A DNA stretch of 64,000 nt, from the NCBI GenBank assembly GCA_031253755.1, contig JAIRVT010000060.1:1-64000 (forward strand). The letters are read 5' to 3'. The notes under the pieces are model-generated. The model had not been told where the DNA came from. It ran no database searches and saw only the letters and a list, made by a program, of their open reading frames with translations. Position 1 is the first letter of the stretch. Every line of letters begins with the position of its first letter. This DNA is from Enterobacteriaceae bacterium (GTDB lineage: Bacteria > Pseudomonadota > Gammaproteobacteria > Enterobacterales > Enterobacteriaceae). Below are positions 9,348 to 17,812 of this stretch, in pieces. A program made the position numbers and the translations under genes.

Positions 9348-9604
9348 ATGTCCACAACGATCATACCTGCAACGTTCACGCTGGCACTTCAGGGGCTGAC
9401 CTGTATGCACTGCGTCGGTCGGGTCAAAAAAGCGCTGGAAAATCTACCCGGTGTTGAACAAACCGAAGTCACGCTTGAGTCAGCCAAAATAACAGGCAAT
9501 GCAGATTCTGATGATTTAATCGCGGCCGTCGTTGATGCGGGATATCAGGCTGAATTAGCACAGGAAAACAATTTTTCCAAAGAGGATAGCTTCCCAAAAA
9601 ATAA
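9348..9604 (+). CDS. Predicted CopA(Z) copper chaperone made by -1 frameshift within copA
   Basis: Reading copA normally for 84 codons to the slippery site and then shifting back one base gives one extra Lys codon (AAA, 9599-9601) and a TAA stop (9602-9604). The result is an 85-residue protein made of the first metal-binding domain (GLTCMHC) alone. In E. coli, programmed frameshifting in copA is established and yields a short cytosolic copper chaperone, CopA(Z). The site here falls at the aligned position (FPKNKPL here, HPKAKPL in E. coli as I recall), so the same product is inferred. Not experimentally shown for this organism. Confidence 0.65.
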
Positions 9605-11969
9605 GCCGCTGACAGCATCCATCACAAAAGAAGCACCGGAGTTTTTGGCAGCGGCAATGAATTCGACTCCGGCAACACAGCCAGCAAAAGTGGCTGATAC
9701 CAATAACACAACTATTCGTACAAATGGCGATGACAGTATCCAGCTTCTGTTGGACGGCATGAGCTGTGCCAGTTGCGTCAGTAAGGTGCAAAAAGCCCTG
9801 CAATCTGTGCAGGGCGTTGAAAATGCCAGAGTCAATCTGGCAGAAAGAAGTGCGCTGGTAACGGGTACAGCAGCGCCGGAAGCGCTGATTGACGCCGTCG
9901 TTAAAGCCGGTTACGGCGCCGAGATCATTTTGGATGAAACCGAACGCCGGGAGCGGCAGCAACAAGTCGCACAAGCCAATATGCGCCGTTTCCGCTGGCA
10001 GTCCGCTCTCGCCTTGATTGTCGGAGTTCCGGTCATGATCTGGGGCATGGTGGGTGACAACATGATGCTCACATCGGCAAATCATGCCATTTGGCTGAGC
10101 ATCGGGCTGCTGACGCTTGCCGTCATGATATTGGCGGGCGGGCATTTTTACCGCAATGCGTGGCAGAGCCTGAAAAACGGCAGCGCGACAATGGATACCT
10201 TAGTGGCTCTGGGCACGGGTGCCGCATGGCTCTACTCAATGAGTGTCAATTTATGGCCGGAGGTGTTTCCGCCTCAGGCGCGTCATCTTTATTATGAAGC
10301 CAGTGCCATGATTATCGGTTTAATCAATCTGGGCCATGCGTTGGAGCAACGCGCACGTCAGCGTTCCTCGAAGGCGCTTGAACGATTATTGGATTTAACT
10401 CCGCCGACAGCACGGGTCATCACGGCTGAAGGCGAAAAGACCTTGCCATTATCCGATGTTAAGCCTGATATGACACTGCGGCTGGTTACCGGCGACCGGG
10501 TTCCCGTTGATGGTGAGATTATTCAGGGCACCGTCTGGCTGGATGAAGCCATGCTGACCGGCGAGGCAATTCCTCAACAAAAATCCACGGGTGATACGAT
10601 TCATGCAGGAACGGTAGTTCAGGACGGAAGCGTATTATTCAAAGCTTCAGCGGTCGGCAGCCAGACCACGTTAGCCAGAATTATCAATCTGGTCCGTCAG
10701 GCGCAGAGCAGTAAACCGGAAATCGGTCAACTGGCAGATAAAATTTCCGCAATATTTGTGCCTGTCGTCGTTGCCATTGCTCTGGCTGCGGGAGCAATCT
10801 GGTATTTTATCGGCCCTGCTCCGCAAATCATGTACGCGCTGGTTGTTATCACCACCGTACTGATTATCGCCTGCCCGTGCGCATTGGGTCTGGCAACGCC
10901 GATGTCGATTATCTCCGGGGTCGGCAGAGCCGCTGAACTGGGCGTATTGGTGCGGGATGCCGATGCCCTGCAACAAGCCAGTCAACTCGACACGCTTGTT
11001 TTCGATAAAACCGGAACATTGACCGAAGGATTGCCACAGGTGACTGACATTCACACGTTCAACGGTTTTACCGAAGAACAGGTCTTACTGTGGGCGGGAG
11101 CGTTGGAAAAAGGCGCAAATCATCCGTTAGCAAAAGCCATTCTGCTGCGGGCTGAAAGCATACAAAGCGAAAATAAACCCTTTCCTGAGATAACAGAATT
11201 CCGCACGCTGGCGGGATCGGGCGTCCGTGGAAATGTGGCTGATACAACCTTGTTGCTAGGCAACCTGAATTTACTTCAGCAGCACCATATTGAAACAACT
11301 GAACTCAAAACGCAGGTAGAAATGCAAGCTGGCAAAGGGATCACCCCCGTGATACTGGCGGCGGATGGCAAAATAGCGGCGCTATTTTCAATACGCGACC
11401 CACTCCGGCAGGACACGGTTTCCGCGCTGCAACGCTTACACCTTCAGGGCTATCGCTTAGTGATGTTGACGGGAGATCACCCTTCAACCGCCAATGCTAT
11501 CGCGAAAGAAGCAGGCATTGATCAGGTCATTGCCGGCGTTCTGCCTGACGGTAAAGCGGCGGCGATTCAGGATCTCCAGTCAGAAGGCAGGAGAGTGGCG
11601 ATGGTGGGCGATGGTATCAATGATGCGCCGGCACTGGCACAGGCTGATGTCGGGATGGCAATGGGCGGTGGCAGTGATATCGCCATTGAAACCGCATCAA
11701 TTACGCTGATGCGCCACAGTTTGCATGGTGTTGCAGATGCGGTTGAGTTATCCAAAGGGACACTGCGGAATATGAAACAGAACCTGTTTGGGGCATTTAT
11801 CTACAATGCACTGGGGATTCCGATTGCCGCCGGTATTCTTTATCCTTTTACCGGCACGCTGCTTAATCCGGTGATTGCCGGTGCGGCGATGGCGCTGTCT
11901 TCAATTACCGTCGTCAGCAATGCCAATCGGCTTTTGTATTTTAAAACGAAACTCGGCCTTAAAAACTAA
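9348..11969 (+). CDS. copA: Cu(I)-exporting P1B-type ATPase CopA
   Basis: Inner-membrane copper pump of 873 residues that exports Cu(I) to the periplasm. Two N-terminal heavy-metal-associated domains carry GLTCMHC (Cys19, Cys22) and GMSCASC (around residue 142). Other motifs are the transmembrane ion site CPC (509-511), phosphorylation motif DKTGT (Asp553), HP dipeptide in NHPLAKA, and hinge GDGIND (754-759). The ATG at 9348 follows GAGGAG with 8-base spacing; a TTG at 9342 is a poorer choice. CueR-regulated promoter immediately upstream and a strong terminator downstream. A frameshift cassette after the first metal-binding domain predicts a truncated second product (separate entry). Confidence 0.97.
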   Translation: MSTTIIPATFTLALQGLTCMHCVGRVKKALENLPGVEQTEVTLESAKITGNADSDDLIAAVVDAGYQAELAQENNFSKEDSFPKNKPLTASITKEAPEFLAAAMNSTPATQPAKVADTNNTTIRTNGDDSIQLLLDGMSCASCVSKVQKALQSVQGVENARVNLAERSALVTGTAAPEALIDAVVKAGYGAEIILDETERRERQQQVAQANMRRFRWQSALALIVGVPVMIWGMVGDNMMLTSANHAIWLSIGLLTLAVMILAGGHFYRNAWQSLKNGSATMDTLVALGTGAAWLYSMSVNLWPEVFPPQARHLYYEASAMIIGLINLGHALEQRARQRSSKALERLLDLTPPTARVITAEGEKTLPLSDVKPDMTLRLVTGDRVPVDGEIIQGTVWLDEAMLTGEAIPQQKSTGDTIHAGTVVQDGSVLFKASAVGSQTTLARIINLVRQAQSSKPEIGQLADKISAIFVPVVVAIALAAGAIWYFIGPAPQIMYALVVITTVLIIACPCALGLATPMSIISGVGRAAELGVLVRDADALQQASQLDTLVFDKTGTLTEGLPQVTDIHTFNGFTEEQVLLWAGALEKGANHPLAKAILLRAESIQSENKPFPEITEFRTLAGSGVRGNVADTTLLLGNLNLLQQHHIETTELKTQVEMQAGKGITPVILAADGKIAALFSIRDPLRQDTVSALQRLHLQGYRLVMLTGDHPSTANAIAKEAGIDQVIAGVLPDGKAAAIQDLQSEGRRVAMVGDGINDAPALAQADVGMAMGGGSDIAIETASITLMRHSLHGVADAVELSKGTLRNMKQNLFGAFIYNALGIPIAAGILYPFTGTLLNPVIAGAAMALSSITVVSNANRLLYFKTKLGLKN
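9593..9672 (+). promoter_or_regulatory. Programmed -1 ribosomal frameshift signal in copA
   Basis: Heptamer C CCA AAA (9593-9599) in the correct X XXY YYZ phase. Five bases later comes stem 1, GCCGCTG (9605-9611) pairing perfectly with CAGCGGC (9649-9655). Its loop contains CCGGAGT (9636-9642), which pairs perfectly with ACTCCGG (9666-9672), forming an H-type pseudoknot with loops of about 24, 6 and 10 bases. The -1 frame stops at 9602-9604. Slippery site, spacer, pseudoknot and immediate stop are all read directly from the sequence; frameshifting efficiency is unknown. Confidence 0.78.
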
Positions 11970-11987
11970 AGAATATCCTTTTCCCTG

Positions 11988-12016
11988 AAAAGCTAAACAA
12001 ACCCGTTTAGCTTTTT
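11988..12016 (+). terminator. Rho-independent terminator of copA
   Basis: Stem AAAAGCTAAAC (11988-11998) and GTTTAGCTTTTT (12005-12016) with a 6-base loop and trailing T-run, 19 bases after the copA stop. Confidence 0.85.
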
Positions 12017-12098
12017 CAATTCTCGTCTTTGTCCTACTTTCTTGTCAGCGTGTAACACGTTAGCATACTGGCTTATGCCAATAACCGGAGTATGCAGT

Positions 12099-12959
12099 AT
12101 GGGAAAACGTATGCAAAAACTCATTGCCTGTCTCAGCAAGGCCTTAGGGCTGAACTCTCAGTGCGATTATCCCTATCCTGCCTTTGATATCACTCTGCCG
12201 GAAAACAGACAACTGCATATTGTCGGCACGATTCATATGGGTACAAAAAATCTGTATCCACTTTCTGAAGTATTATTGGAACAGCTAGAACAGTGTGATG
12301 CCCTGATTATCGAAGCCGATATTACGCAATCCGGCTCACCATTCTCAGAACCTTTTCCAGAACAAACTGAGTTATCACAGCGTTTATCGCCTGAACTTTT
12401 TGAAAACTTACAGCGATATTGTCATGAACTTAATCAGCCGATGGAATTGCTGGATACCCTGCCATCATGGCAGGTCGCCCTGACCTTACAGGCTGCACAG
12501 GCGCAGCATCTGGGTTTGCGCCCTCAATATGGCATTGATTATCAACTTATCAACAGTGCAAGAGCGGTCGATAAAAATATTATCGAACTGGAAGGGGCAG
12601 ACTCTCAGATAAGTTTACTCACCGGGCTGCCAAACGGGGGCGTTTCTCTGCTGGAAGATACGCTTGTTCACTGGCATACCAATGCCCGCGCGTTACAAAC
12701 GATGATCAGCTGGTGGATGAATTATAAATCAGCGCAAGAACATCAGATATTACCTCAGACTTTCTGTGAAGCGATTTATCATACATTAATGACTGAACGT
12801 AACCGCCAATGGAGTAAACAGTTACATACTTTGCCCGCCGGAAAGTACTTGGTTGCTGTCGGCGCATTACATTTACACGGCGAAAATAATTTGCGACAAC
12901 TTTTACAGGAAATACGACATGACTCCCGCTGTTATCTTACTGGAAAAACAAAACATTAA
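12099..12959 (+). CDS. ybaP: TraB/GumN-family protein YbaP
   Basis: 286 residues from the ATG at 12099, chosen for its CGGAG ribosome-binding site 8 bases upstream; a reading from 12042 adds 19 unlikely residues. TraB/GumN (Tiki-like) family signatures are visible: the N-terminal GTIHMG motif (around residue 42), the ALIIEAD acidic strand, GIDYQL, and the C-terminal VGALHLHG motif. Relatives are putative metal-dependent proteases or membrane-associated proteins; the bacterial role is not established. The 3' end overlaps ybaK by 41 bases, so the two are probably translated from one message. Confidence 0.88.
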   Translation: MGKRMQKLIACLSKALGLNSQCDYPYPAFDITLPENRQLHIVGTIHMGTKNLYPLSEVLLEQLEQCDALIIEADITQSGSPFSEPFPEQTELSQRLSPELFENLQRYCHELNQPMELLDTLPSWQVALTLQAAQAQHLGLRPQYGIDYQLINSARAVDKNIIELEGADSQISLLTGLPNGGVSLLEDTLVHWHTNARALQTMISWWMNYKSAQEHQILPQTFCEAIYHTLMTERNRQWSKQLHTLPAGKYLVAVGALHLHGENNLRQLLQEIRHDSRCYLTGKTKH

Positions 12960-13392
12960 CTTCAAACTCCATTCCTATGAACACGATACTCACGAACAAA
13001 ATTTCGGTGATGAAGTCGTCAGAAAGCTGAAATTGGATGCGACGCAAGTCTTTAAAACACTCTTAGTTTCATTAAATGGCGATCCTAAAAATCTGGTTGT
13101 TGCTGTCACTCCTGTCGCCGGGCAACTGGATTTGAAAAAAGTGGCGAAGGTCTTTAAAGCCAAAAAAGCGGATATGGCTGATCCACAATTGGCGCAAAAA
13201 ATAACAGGTTATCTGGTGGGTGGCATCAGCCCGTTGGGGCAGAAAAAACGCCTGCCGACGGTTATTGACAGCCAAGCTCAAACGTTAACGACTTTATTTA
13301 TTTCCGGTGGTAAACGCGGGCTGGATATTGAATTATCCCCGACAGACTTATGCCAACTACTTAATTGTTCATTTAGCGATATTGCCAAATAA
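12919..13392 (+). CDS. ybaK: Cys-tRNA(Pro)/Cys-tRNA(Cys) deacylase YbaK
   Basis: 157-residue cytoplasmic editing enzyme of the YbaK/ProX/EbsC family that hydrolyses Cys mischarged onto tRNA(Pro), with prolyl-tRNA synthetase in E. coli. The conserved Lys in VFKTLLV (Lys46) and the C-terminal [12 protein letters not shown] block are present. The ATG at 12919 gives the family length (E. coli about 159); it lies within the end of ybaP, preceded by CAGGAAATACGAC. Followed by a hairpin at 13425-13450. Confidence 0.95.
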   Translation: MTPAVILLEKQNINFKLHSYEHDTHEQNFGDEVVRKLKLDATQVFKTLLVSLNGDPKNLVVAVTPVAGQLDLKKVAKVFKAKKADMADPQLAQKITGYLVGGISPLGQKKRLPTVIDSQAQTLTTLFISGGKRGLDIELSPTDLCQLLNCSFSDIAK

Positions 13393-13424
13393 CTTTTTTA
13401 TGGTGTTTTTATATCATATTGAAA

Positions 13425-13450
13425 AGAATGGCGATACAAGTCGCCATTCT
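13425..13450. terminator. Hairpin downstream of ybaK
   Basis: Perfect 10-base stem AGAATGGCGA (13425-13434) / TCGCCATTCT (13441-13450) with loop TACAAG, 32 bases after the ybaK stop. No T-run follows, so it may be a weak terminator or an mRNA-end stabilising structure. Confidence 0.5.
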
Positions 13451-13630
13451 GATAAAGCCATTTGTTTTTGCAAATTGTCTGCAACTAGCATTAAATTTTT
13501 CGAGCTGGCTCTATTTTTCTTAAAACAGGGGTTTGTTCAAATTTGTTCCTAGCTATATACTCCTTCTACAGAAAAACAATGTTATTTACTATTTCAAGTA
13601 ACTTAATATCTTTAATAAAAGGAGTTAAAA

Positions 13631-13798
13631 ATGGTGACTTCATCAATTTTCAGACCAATGGTCATTACCGACCCTAAGGCAATTAAAATGTTGAGAAAGG
13701 CCAATCGCAGGCCCAGAGAAAATAAATATGAACATATCGATCTTGAAGCTGAGCAACAGAAGGCGGTAGAAATATTAAAACGCAAATTCTCACTTTAA
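13631..13798 (+). CDS. Small protein (55 aa), candidate antitoxin of GNAT cassette
   Basis: 55-residue ORF with a strong AAGGAG site 7 bases before the ATG. The protein opens MVTSSIFRPMVITDPKA and continues with a Lys/Arg/Glu-rich, probably helical second half ending in KRKFSL. It has no signal peptide or membrane segment. The stop is 11 bases before the GNAT gene at 13810, so the pair is likely co-transcribed. Size, charge and position fit an antitoxin. I recall short proteins with a similar SSIF...I.DP opening upstream of acetyltransferase genes in other bacteria, but could not check this. Function is inferred from context only. Confidence 0.6.
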   Translation: MVTSSIFRPMVITDPKAIKMLRKANRRPRENKYEHIDLEAEQQKAVEILKRKFSL

Positions 13799-13809
13799 AT
13801 AAAATATTA

Positions 13810-14325
13810 ATGATTCTTGGTGCTGATAAAACACAAAAATATTTGCAATCATTCTCGTGTCCATCAAACCAAGATGTAGAATCATTTTTACATTTCAAAT
13901 CTATTCGATTTGAGAAAGCGGATGCCACACGAACTTATTTTTTGTTAGATGAAGATGGAACTATTTTGGCTTATTTTTCTTTAACATTTAAGGAATTACC
14001 TACAAATAACTTTGTTCTATCAAAATCAAAAATTAAAAAACGTGATGGTATCAACAATAGGGCAGAGTCACTAAAGGTATATTTAATTGGTCAAATAGCC
14101 AAGAATTTCTCTTTAAAAGAAAATCCAATAAAATTGAAAGATATCTTGATTAAGATAAATATGGTTATTGAAAAAACACAATATCTTATCGGAGGAAGAA
14201 TAATTATCTTAGAGTGCCAAAATAAAGAAAAACTCATTGAATTATATGCAAACAATGGTTTTAATAAATTACCTAATAAAGAAGGGGGAAATAACTCACT
14301 AATCACCATGATATTTAATCATTAG
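13810..14325 (+). CDS. GNAT-family N-acetyltransferase, candidate toxin
   Basis: 171-residue protein with GNAT architecture: an FEKADATRTYFLLDEDGTILAYFSL-type central beta hairpin (about residues 34-60), an acetyl-CoA-binding segment around YLIGQIAKNF (about 95-104), and the C-terminal signature GGRIIILEC...LIELYANNGF (about 128-160). This pattern matches phage- or toxin-type GNAT proteins (the TacT/AtaT group acetylates aminoacyl-tRNA) better than housekeeping RimI enzymes. The gene and its 55-residue partner are clearly AT-richer than neighbouring genes and sit between ybaK and ushA, which points to horizontal gain. No good Shine-Dalgarno is visible before the ATG, suggesting translational coupling to the small upstream gene. 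Whether it is toxic is not known. Confidence 0.75.
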   Translation: MILGADKTQKYLQSFSCPSNQDVESFLHFKSIRFEKADATRTYFLLDEDGTILAYFSLTFKELPTNNFVLSKSKIKKRDGINNRAESLKVYLIGQIAKNFSLKENPIKLKDILIKINMVIEKTQYLIGGRIIILECQNKEKLIELYANNGFNKLPNKEGGNNSLITMIFNH

Positions 14326-14349
14326 TCACTTATTTATTTTTTATTCATG

Positions 14350-14460
14350 TTTTATACTCTGCATATTTCGAGTTGCGATTCGCAAGACGACGCGAAGCCT
14401 TATATTTTCCCACGACGCGGAAAAATATAATACGCATCTTGAAATTAGATTGGCATAAAT
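14350..14460. repeat. MITE-like palindromic element next to the GNAT cassette
   Basis: About 110 bases, beginning TTTTATAC and ending GATTGGCATAAAT (14448-14460), one base different from the right end of the 39954-40063 element. The core pairs CTTATATTTTCCC (14399-14411) with GGAAAAATATAAT (14419-14431). An ERIC-like word TTTCGAGTTGC lies near the left end (14367-14377). It lies between the GNAT gene and the terminator shared with ushA. Confidence 0.6.
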
Positions 14461-14487
14461 TGTTTATCACCGTTCCCAGTGGAAAGC

Positions 14488-14518
14488 AAAAGACCATTCT
14501 TCTAATAGATGGTCTTTT
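14488..14518. terminator. Bidirectional terminator between GNAT cassette and ushA
   Basis: Perfect stem AAAAGACCAT (14488-14497) / ATGGTCTTTT (14509-14518) with an 11-base loop. A- and T-runs on the two sides make it usable for both converging transcripts. Confidence 0.85.
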
Positions 14519-14546
14519 TATTAGTATCATTAATTGTTAATTACCA

Positions 14547-16205
14547 TTATTTATAAATAATCTCACCTTTCGGTTCATAATCAGCTAATTTCAGTGGAGA
14601 ATGTTTTTCAATATAGCCTTTCAATACTTCTGCATCGACAAAACCAGTATTGACATAGCCCGGTAAGTTATCAATTCTTGGATAACCATCACCACCGACT
14701 GCATTGAAGTTTAATGTTGCCATACGGTAAGTTTTATTCAGATCCAAAGGTTTTCCACCAATTTTAACCGCACTGATATTTTTGCCCTCTTTTACAAAAC
14801 TAACATTATAGAACTGGCCATAAGCCCCTGAGTCAGCTTCCATATTTACAATTGTTGTCAAGTAAGGCAGAACTTCACTTCCTTTGAAATCAACATAAGA
14901 CAGTTGGTTTCCAAATGGTTGAACTTTTAATACATCTCTGTAAGTAATATCTCCGGCTTCAATAGAATCACGAATACCGCCACCACTCATTACAGCAAAG
15001 TCAGCGTTTGCTCGTTCCATCTGTGCGGCCAGAACAAGATGAGCCATACTCGCCTGTATATAACGAACTTTACTGCGATCACCCGCTAATTTTCCATCAA
15101 CAGAGCCAATCTTGACGTTTAATTTTTGGTTTCCTTTATCCTGATAAGGCGTTAACAGTTTCAACATGTCGGCGTTCTGGGGAATTTGTTGGGTATAGTA
15201 AACACGCTCAGTGCTGCCATCTTCTTTTTTAATTTTTTTCTTTAAATTAATCGGAATTAATTGATAGTGCACTAATTTAAATTTGCCATTGCGGAATTGA
15301 AAATCAGCCCGTCCCACATATTTGCCCCATTCATGCGCCTGAACAATCCAGGTGCCATTTTGGCGATCCGGAGAACAAGGTGTTCCCGGCACATAATCGA
15401 CCTGTTTCTTATTTTTATCCTCCGCTGACATACAAACGGGATCCTGTGAGTGCCCTCCCACAATCATATTCAAATAACCGGCGGGCAAACTACGCGCCAT
15501 CTCCACGTCACCAGGCGCATTAGAACCATGATGACCGTTGTCATAGTGCCCCATATGTGTCGCGGCAATAATGACATCCGGTTTTTCATTCTTCTTCAAT
15601 TCATCAATAACTTTTTTCGCTTCTTGCGCAGGTACACGGAATTCCACACCCGGAAAATTAGCCGGATTACCAATTTTAGCGGTATCATCTGTCGTCAAAC
15701 CAATAACGGCAATTTTCACCCCCTGTTCATCAAACATCACATAGGGTTTAAATAAACGTTTTCCCGTACTGGTCTGGTAGATATTTGCGGCCAAAAAAGG
15801 AAAATTTGCCCATTTTTCCTGCTGATACAGCACACTCAAAGGCTTATCAAATTCATGATTCCCCAATGCCATTGCATCGTAGCCCACCAGATTCATTCCC
15901 TTAAAATCCGGTTCCGCATCCTGCATATCCGATTCAGGTATGCCTGTATTGATATCCCCACCGGATAACAGCAGTACGCTGCCGCCTTTTTTGGCAACTT
16001 CCTGACGGATAGTATCCACCACCGTTTTCTGCGCAGCCAGACCATATTCGCCATAATCGTTCTGCCAGAAATGACCATGATGATCATTGGTATGCAGGAT
16101 CGTAATATCGTAAGTTTTGTCCTTCTCCCAAGCAGCTGCAATCATCGGAGCTAATGACAGAGAAACAACAAGGGCACATACTGACGCTTTAAATGAAAAT
16201 TTCAT
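14547..16205 (-). CDS. ushA: Periplasmic 5'-nucleotidase / UDP-sugar hydrolase UshA
   Basis: 552-residue calcineurin-like metallophosphatase (E. coli 550). A Sec signal peptide covers residues 1-25 (ending IAAA). Dimetal-site motifs are HTNDHHGH (38-45), GGDINTG (82-88), GNHEFD (115-120) and the IVGGHSQ histidine block (about 250). The C-terminal substrate-binding domain includes NFNAVGGDGYP. It degrades extracellular nucleotides and UDP-sugars for salvage. Divergent from fsr across a 285-base AT-rich gap; the 3' end is next to a bidirectional terminator. Confidence 0.97.
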   Translation of the reverse strand: MKFSFKASVCALVVSLSLAPMIAAAWEKDKTYDITILHTNDHHGHFWQNDYGEYGLAAQKTVVDTIRQEVAKKGGSVLLLSGGDINTGIPESDMQDAEPDFKGMNLVGYDAMALGNHEFDKPLSVLYQQEKWANFPFLAANIYQTSTGKRLFKPYVMFDEQGVKIAVIGLTTDDTAKIGNPANFPGVEFRVPAQEAKKVIDELKKNEKPDVIIAATHMGHYDNGHHGSNAPGDVEMARSLPAGYLNMIVGGHSQDPVCMSAEDKNKKQVDYVPGTPCSPDRQNGTWIVQAHEWGKYVGRADFQFRNGKFKLVHYQLIPINLKKKIKKEDGSTERVYYTQQIPQNADMLKLLTPYQDKGNQKLNVKIGSVDGKLAGDRSKVRYIQASMAHLVLAAQMERANADFAVMSGGGIRDSIEAGDITYRDVLKVQPFGNQLSYVDFKGSEVLPYLTTIVNMEADSGAYGQFYNVSFVKEGKNISAVKIGGKPLDLNKTYRMATLNFNAVGGDGYPRIDNLPGYVNTGFVDAEVLKGYIEKHSPLKLADYEPKGEIIYK

Positions 16206-16490
16206 CGAAGACCTCCACGTTCCTTAATAGTTTCATAATATGATTACTATTAATTTTCAGAACTTATTAATTATCAAAAACATTAAGCCAATTCGAAATC
16301 CATAGGCATAGGGTATATAAACAATCAGTGCTGTATTTTTCGAACAAGATTACATAACTGAGCTATTAATTAGAATTTAATTTCATTTTTTTGAGATAGG
16401 ATTCAAATTATATTGAAGTAAATAATTATTTATTAAAAATTTAAGGTGTATTAAGGTGTAACAATTAAACAACAATTCAACGCGACCTAT
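16206..16490. other. AT-rich divergent intergenic region ushA-fsr
   Basis: 285 bases of mainly A/T sequence that must hold the promoters of both divergent genes. A short direct repeat TTAAGGTGTA occurs twice in tandem (about 16440-16460), 30 bases before the fsr start. A word resembling an ERIC end (TTCGAAATCC...GGGTATA, about 16294-16315) is present without a partner. No operator was recognised. Confidence 0.4.
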
Positions 16491-17732
16491 ATGAATAAAA
16501 TCGATTTACCTATGGCTAAACCTCAACGAAATGAGGCCATTCCGGCATCAGCGTCACAGGGAACACCGGGAACGGTTTTTTCAATCCTTGGTGCAATCAG
16601 CCTGTCTCATTTTCTCAATGATATGATCCAATCACTCATTTTGGCGATTTATCCACTGTTACAGTCCGAATTTACCCTTAGCTTTATTCAGATTGGCATG
16701 ATCACACTGACTTATCAGATAACGGCATCTTTACTGCAACCTATCATTGGTTTATATACCGATAAACATCCCAAGCCTTATTCGTTGCCTATTGGCATGA
16801 GTTTTACACTGTCCGGGCTGCTTTTAATGGCATATGCAGAAAGTTTTCCGGTGATATTGCTGGCTGCGGCTCTGGTCGGAACAGGATCGTCGGTTTTTCA
16901 TCCTGAATCATCACGAGTTGCCCGCATGGCATCAGGCGGGCGTTTTGGGTTAGCTCAGTCGCTATTTCAGGTAGGCGGTAATCTGGGAAGTGCGCTTGGT
17001 CCTCTGTTAGCTGCGATTATTATCGCTCCTTACGGGAAGGGAAATATCGGTTGGTTTTCTCTGGCTGCGCTGCTCGCTATCATTATTCTGTTACAGGTCA
17101 GCCAGTGGTACAAAATGCAGCAGCGAACCACTTCCCGCCGTGTATTCAACACGGCTCCTCAGGCTCGTTTTTCCAGCAAAATCATTCTCCGGGCGTTTAT
17201 TGTTTTGCTGGTGCTGCTTTTTTCAAAGTATTTCTATCTCGCCAGCATCAGTAGCTATTACACCTTTTACCTGATGCATAAGTTCGGTCTCTCTGTGCAA
17301 AGTGCCCAGATTCATCTTTTTATATTCTTATTTGCGGTAGCCTTAGGGACGATAATCGGTGGCCCGGTCGGGGATAAAATCGGGCGGAAGTCTGTTATCT
17401 GGGTATCGATTCTTGGTGTTGCGCCTTTTACCCTACTTTTGCCTTATGCTTCTTTGTTCTGGACTGCTGTTCTTACCGTTTGTATTGGTCTTATATTGGC
17501 TTCCGCATTTTCTGCCATTCTGGTCTACGCGCAAGAGCTGATCCCCGGAAAAACGGGCACGGTTGCAGGTTTATTCTTTGGGCTGGCATTCGGTATGGGG
17601 GGGATCGGGGCTGCATCGCTGGGTTATGTGGCGGATAAAACCAGTATTGAACTGGTTTATAAACTTTGTTCTTTCCTGCCTCTGCTGGGTATTTTTACCT
17701 TGTTCTTACCAAACACAGGGAAGAATCACTGA
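16491..17732 (+). CDS. fsr: Fosmidomycin resistance-type MFS efflux protein Fsr
   Basis: 413-residue major facilitator with 12 predicted membrane helices. It matches E. coli Fsr closely across landmarks such as GAISLSHFLNDMIQS, GTGSSVFHPESSRVARMASGG and FSKYFYLASISSYYTFYLM. Fsr exports fosmidomycin in E. coli; the natural substrate is unknown. The start is uncertain: the ATG at 16491 is not preceded by a clear Shine-Dalgarno, and an in-frame ATG at 16512 is an alternative. A terminator follows at 17775-17794. Confidence 0.93.
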   Translation: MNKIDLPMAKPQRNEAIPASASQGTPGTVFSILGAISLSHFLNDMIQSLILAIYPLLQSEFTLSFIQIGMITLTYQITASLLQPIIGLYTDKHPKPYSLPIGMSFTLSGLLLMAYAESFPVILLAAALVGTGSSVFHPESSRVARMASGGRFGLAQSLFQVGGNLGSALGPLLAAIIIAPYGKGNIGWFSLAALLAIIILLQVSQWYKMQQRTTSRRVFNTAPQARFSSKIILRAFIVLLVLLFSKYFYLASISSYYTFYLMHKFGLSVQSAQIHLFIFLFAVALGTIIGGPVGDKIGRKSVIWVSILGVAPFTLLLPYASLFWTAVLTVCIGLILASAFSAILVYAQELIPGKTGTVAGLFFGLAFGMGGIGAASLGYVADKTSIELVYKLCSFLPLLGIFTLFLPNTGKNH

Positions 17733-17774
17733 GTGAAAATTGTCATTTCAACCCTATTTTCGCTTGTGATAACG

Positions 17775-17794
17775 CCCCATCGTCAACGATGGGG
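17775..17794. terminator. Terminator between convergent fsr and gsk
   Basis: CCCCATCG / CGATGGGG hairpin with 4-base loop TCAA, followed by TTTCTCCTTTC, 43 bases after the fsr stop and 19 bases beyond the gsk stop on the other strand. Confidence 0.8.
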
Positions 17795-17812
17795 TTTCTC
17801 CTTTCTCTGGCC

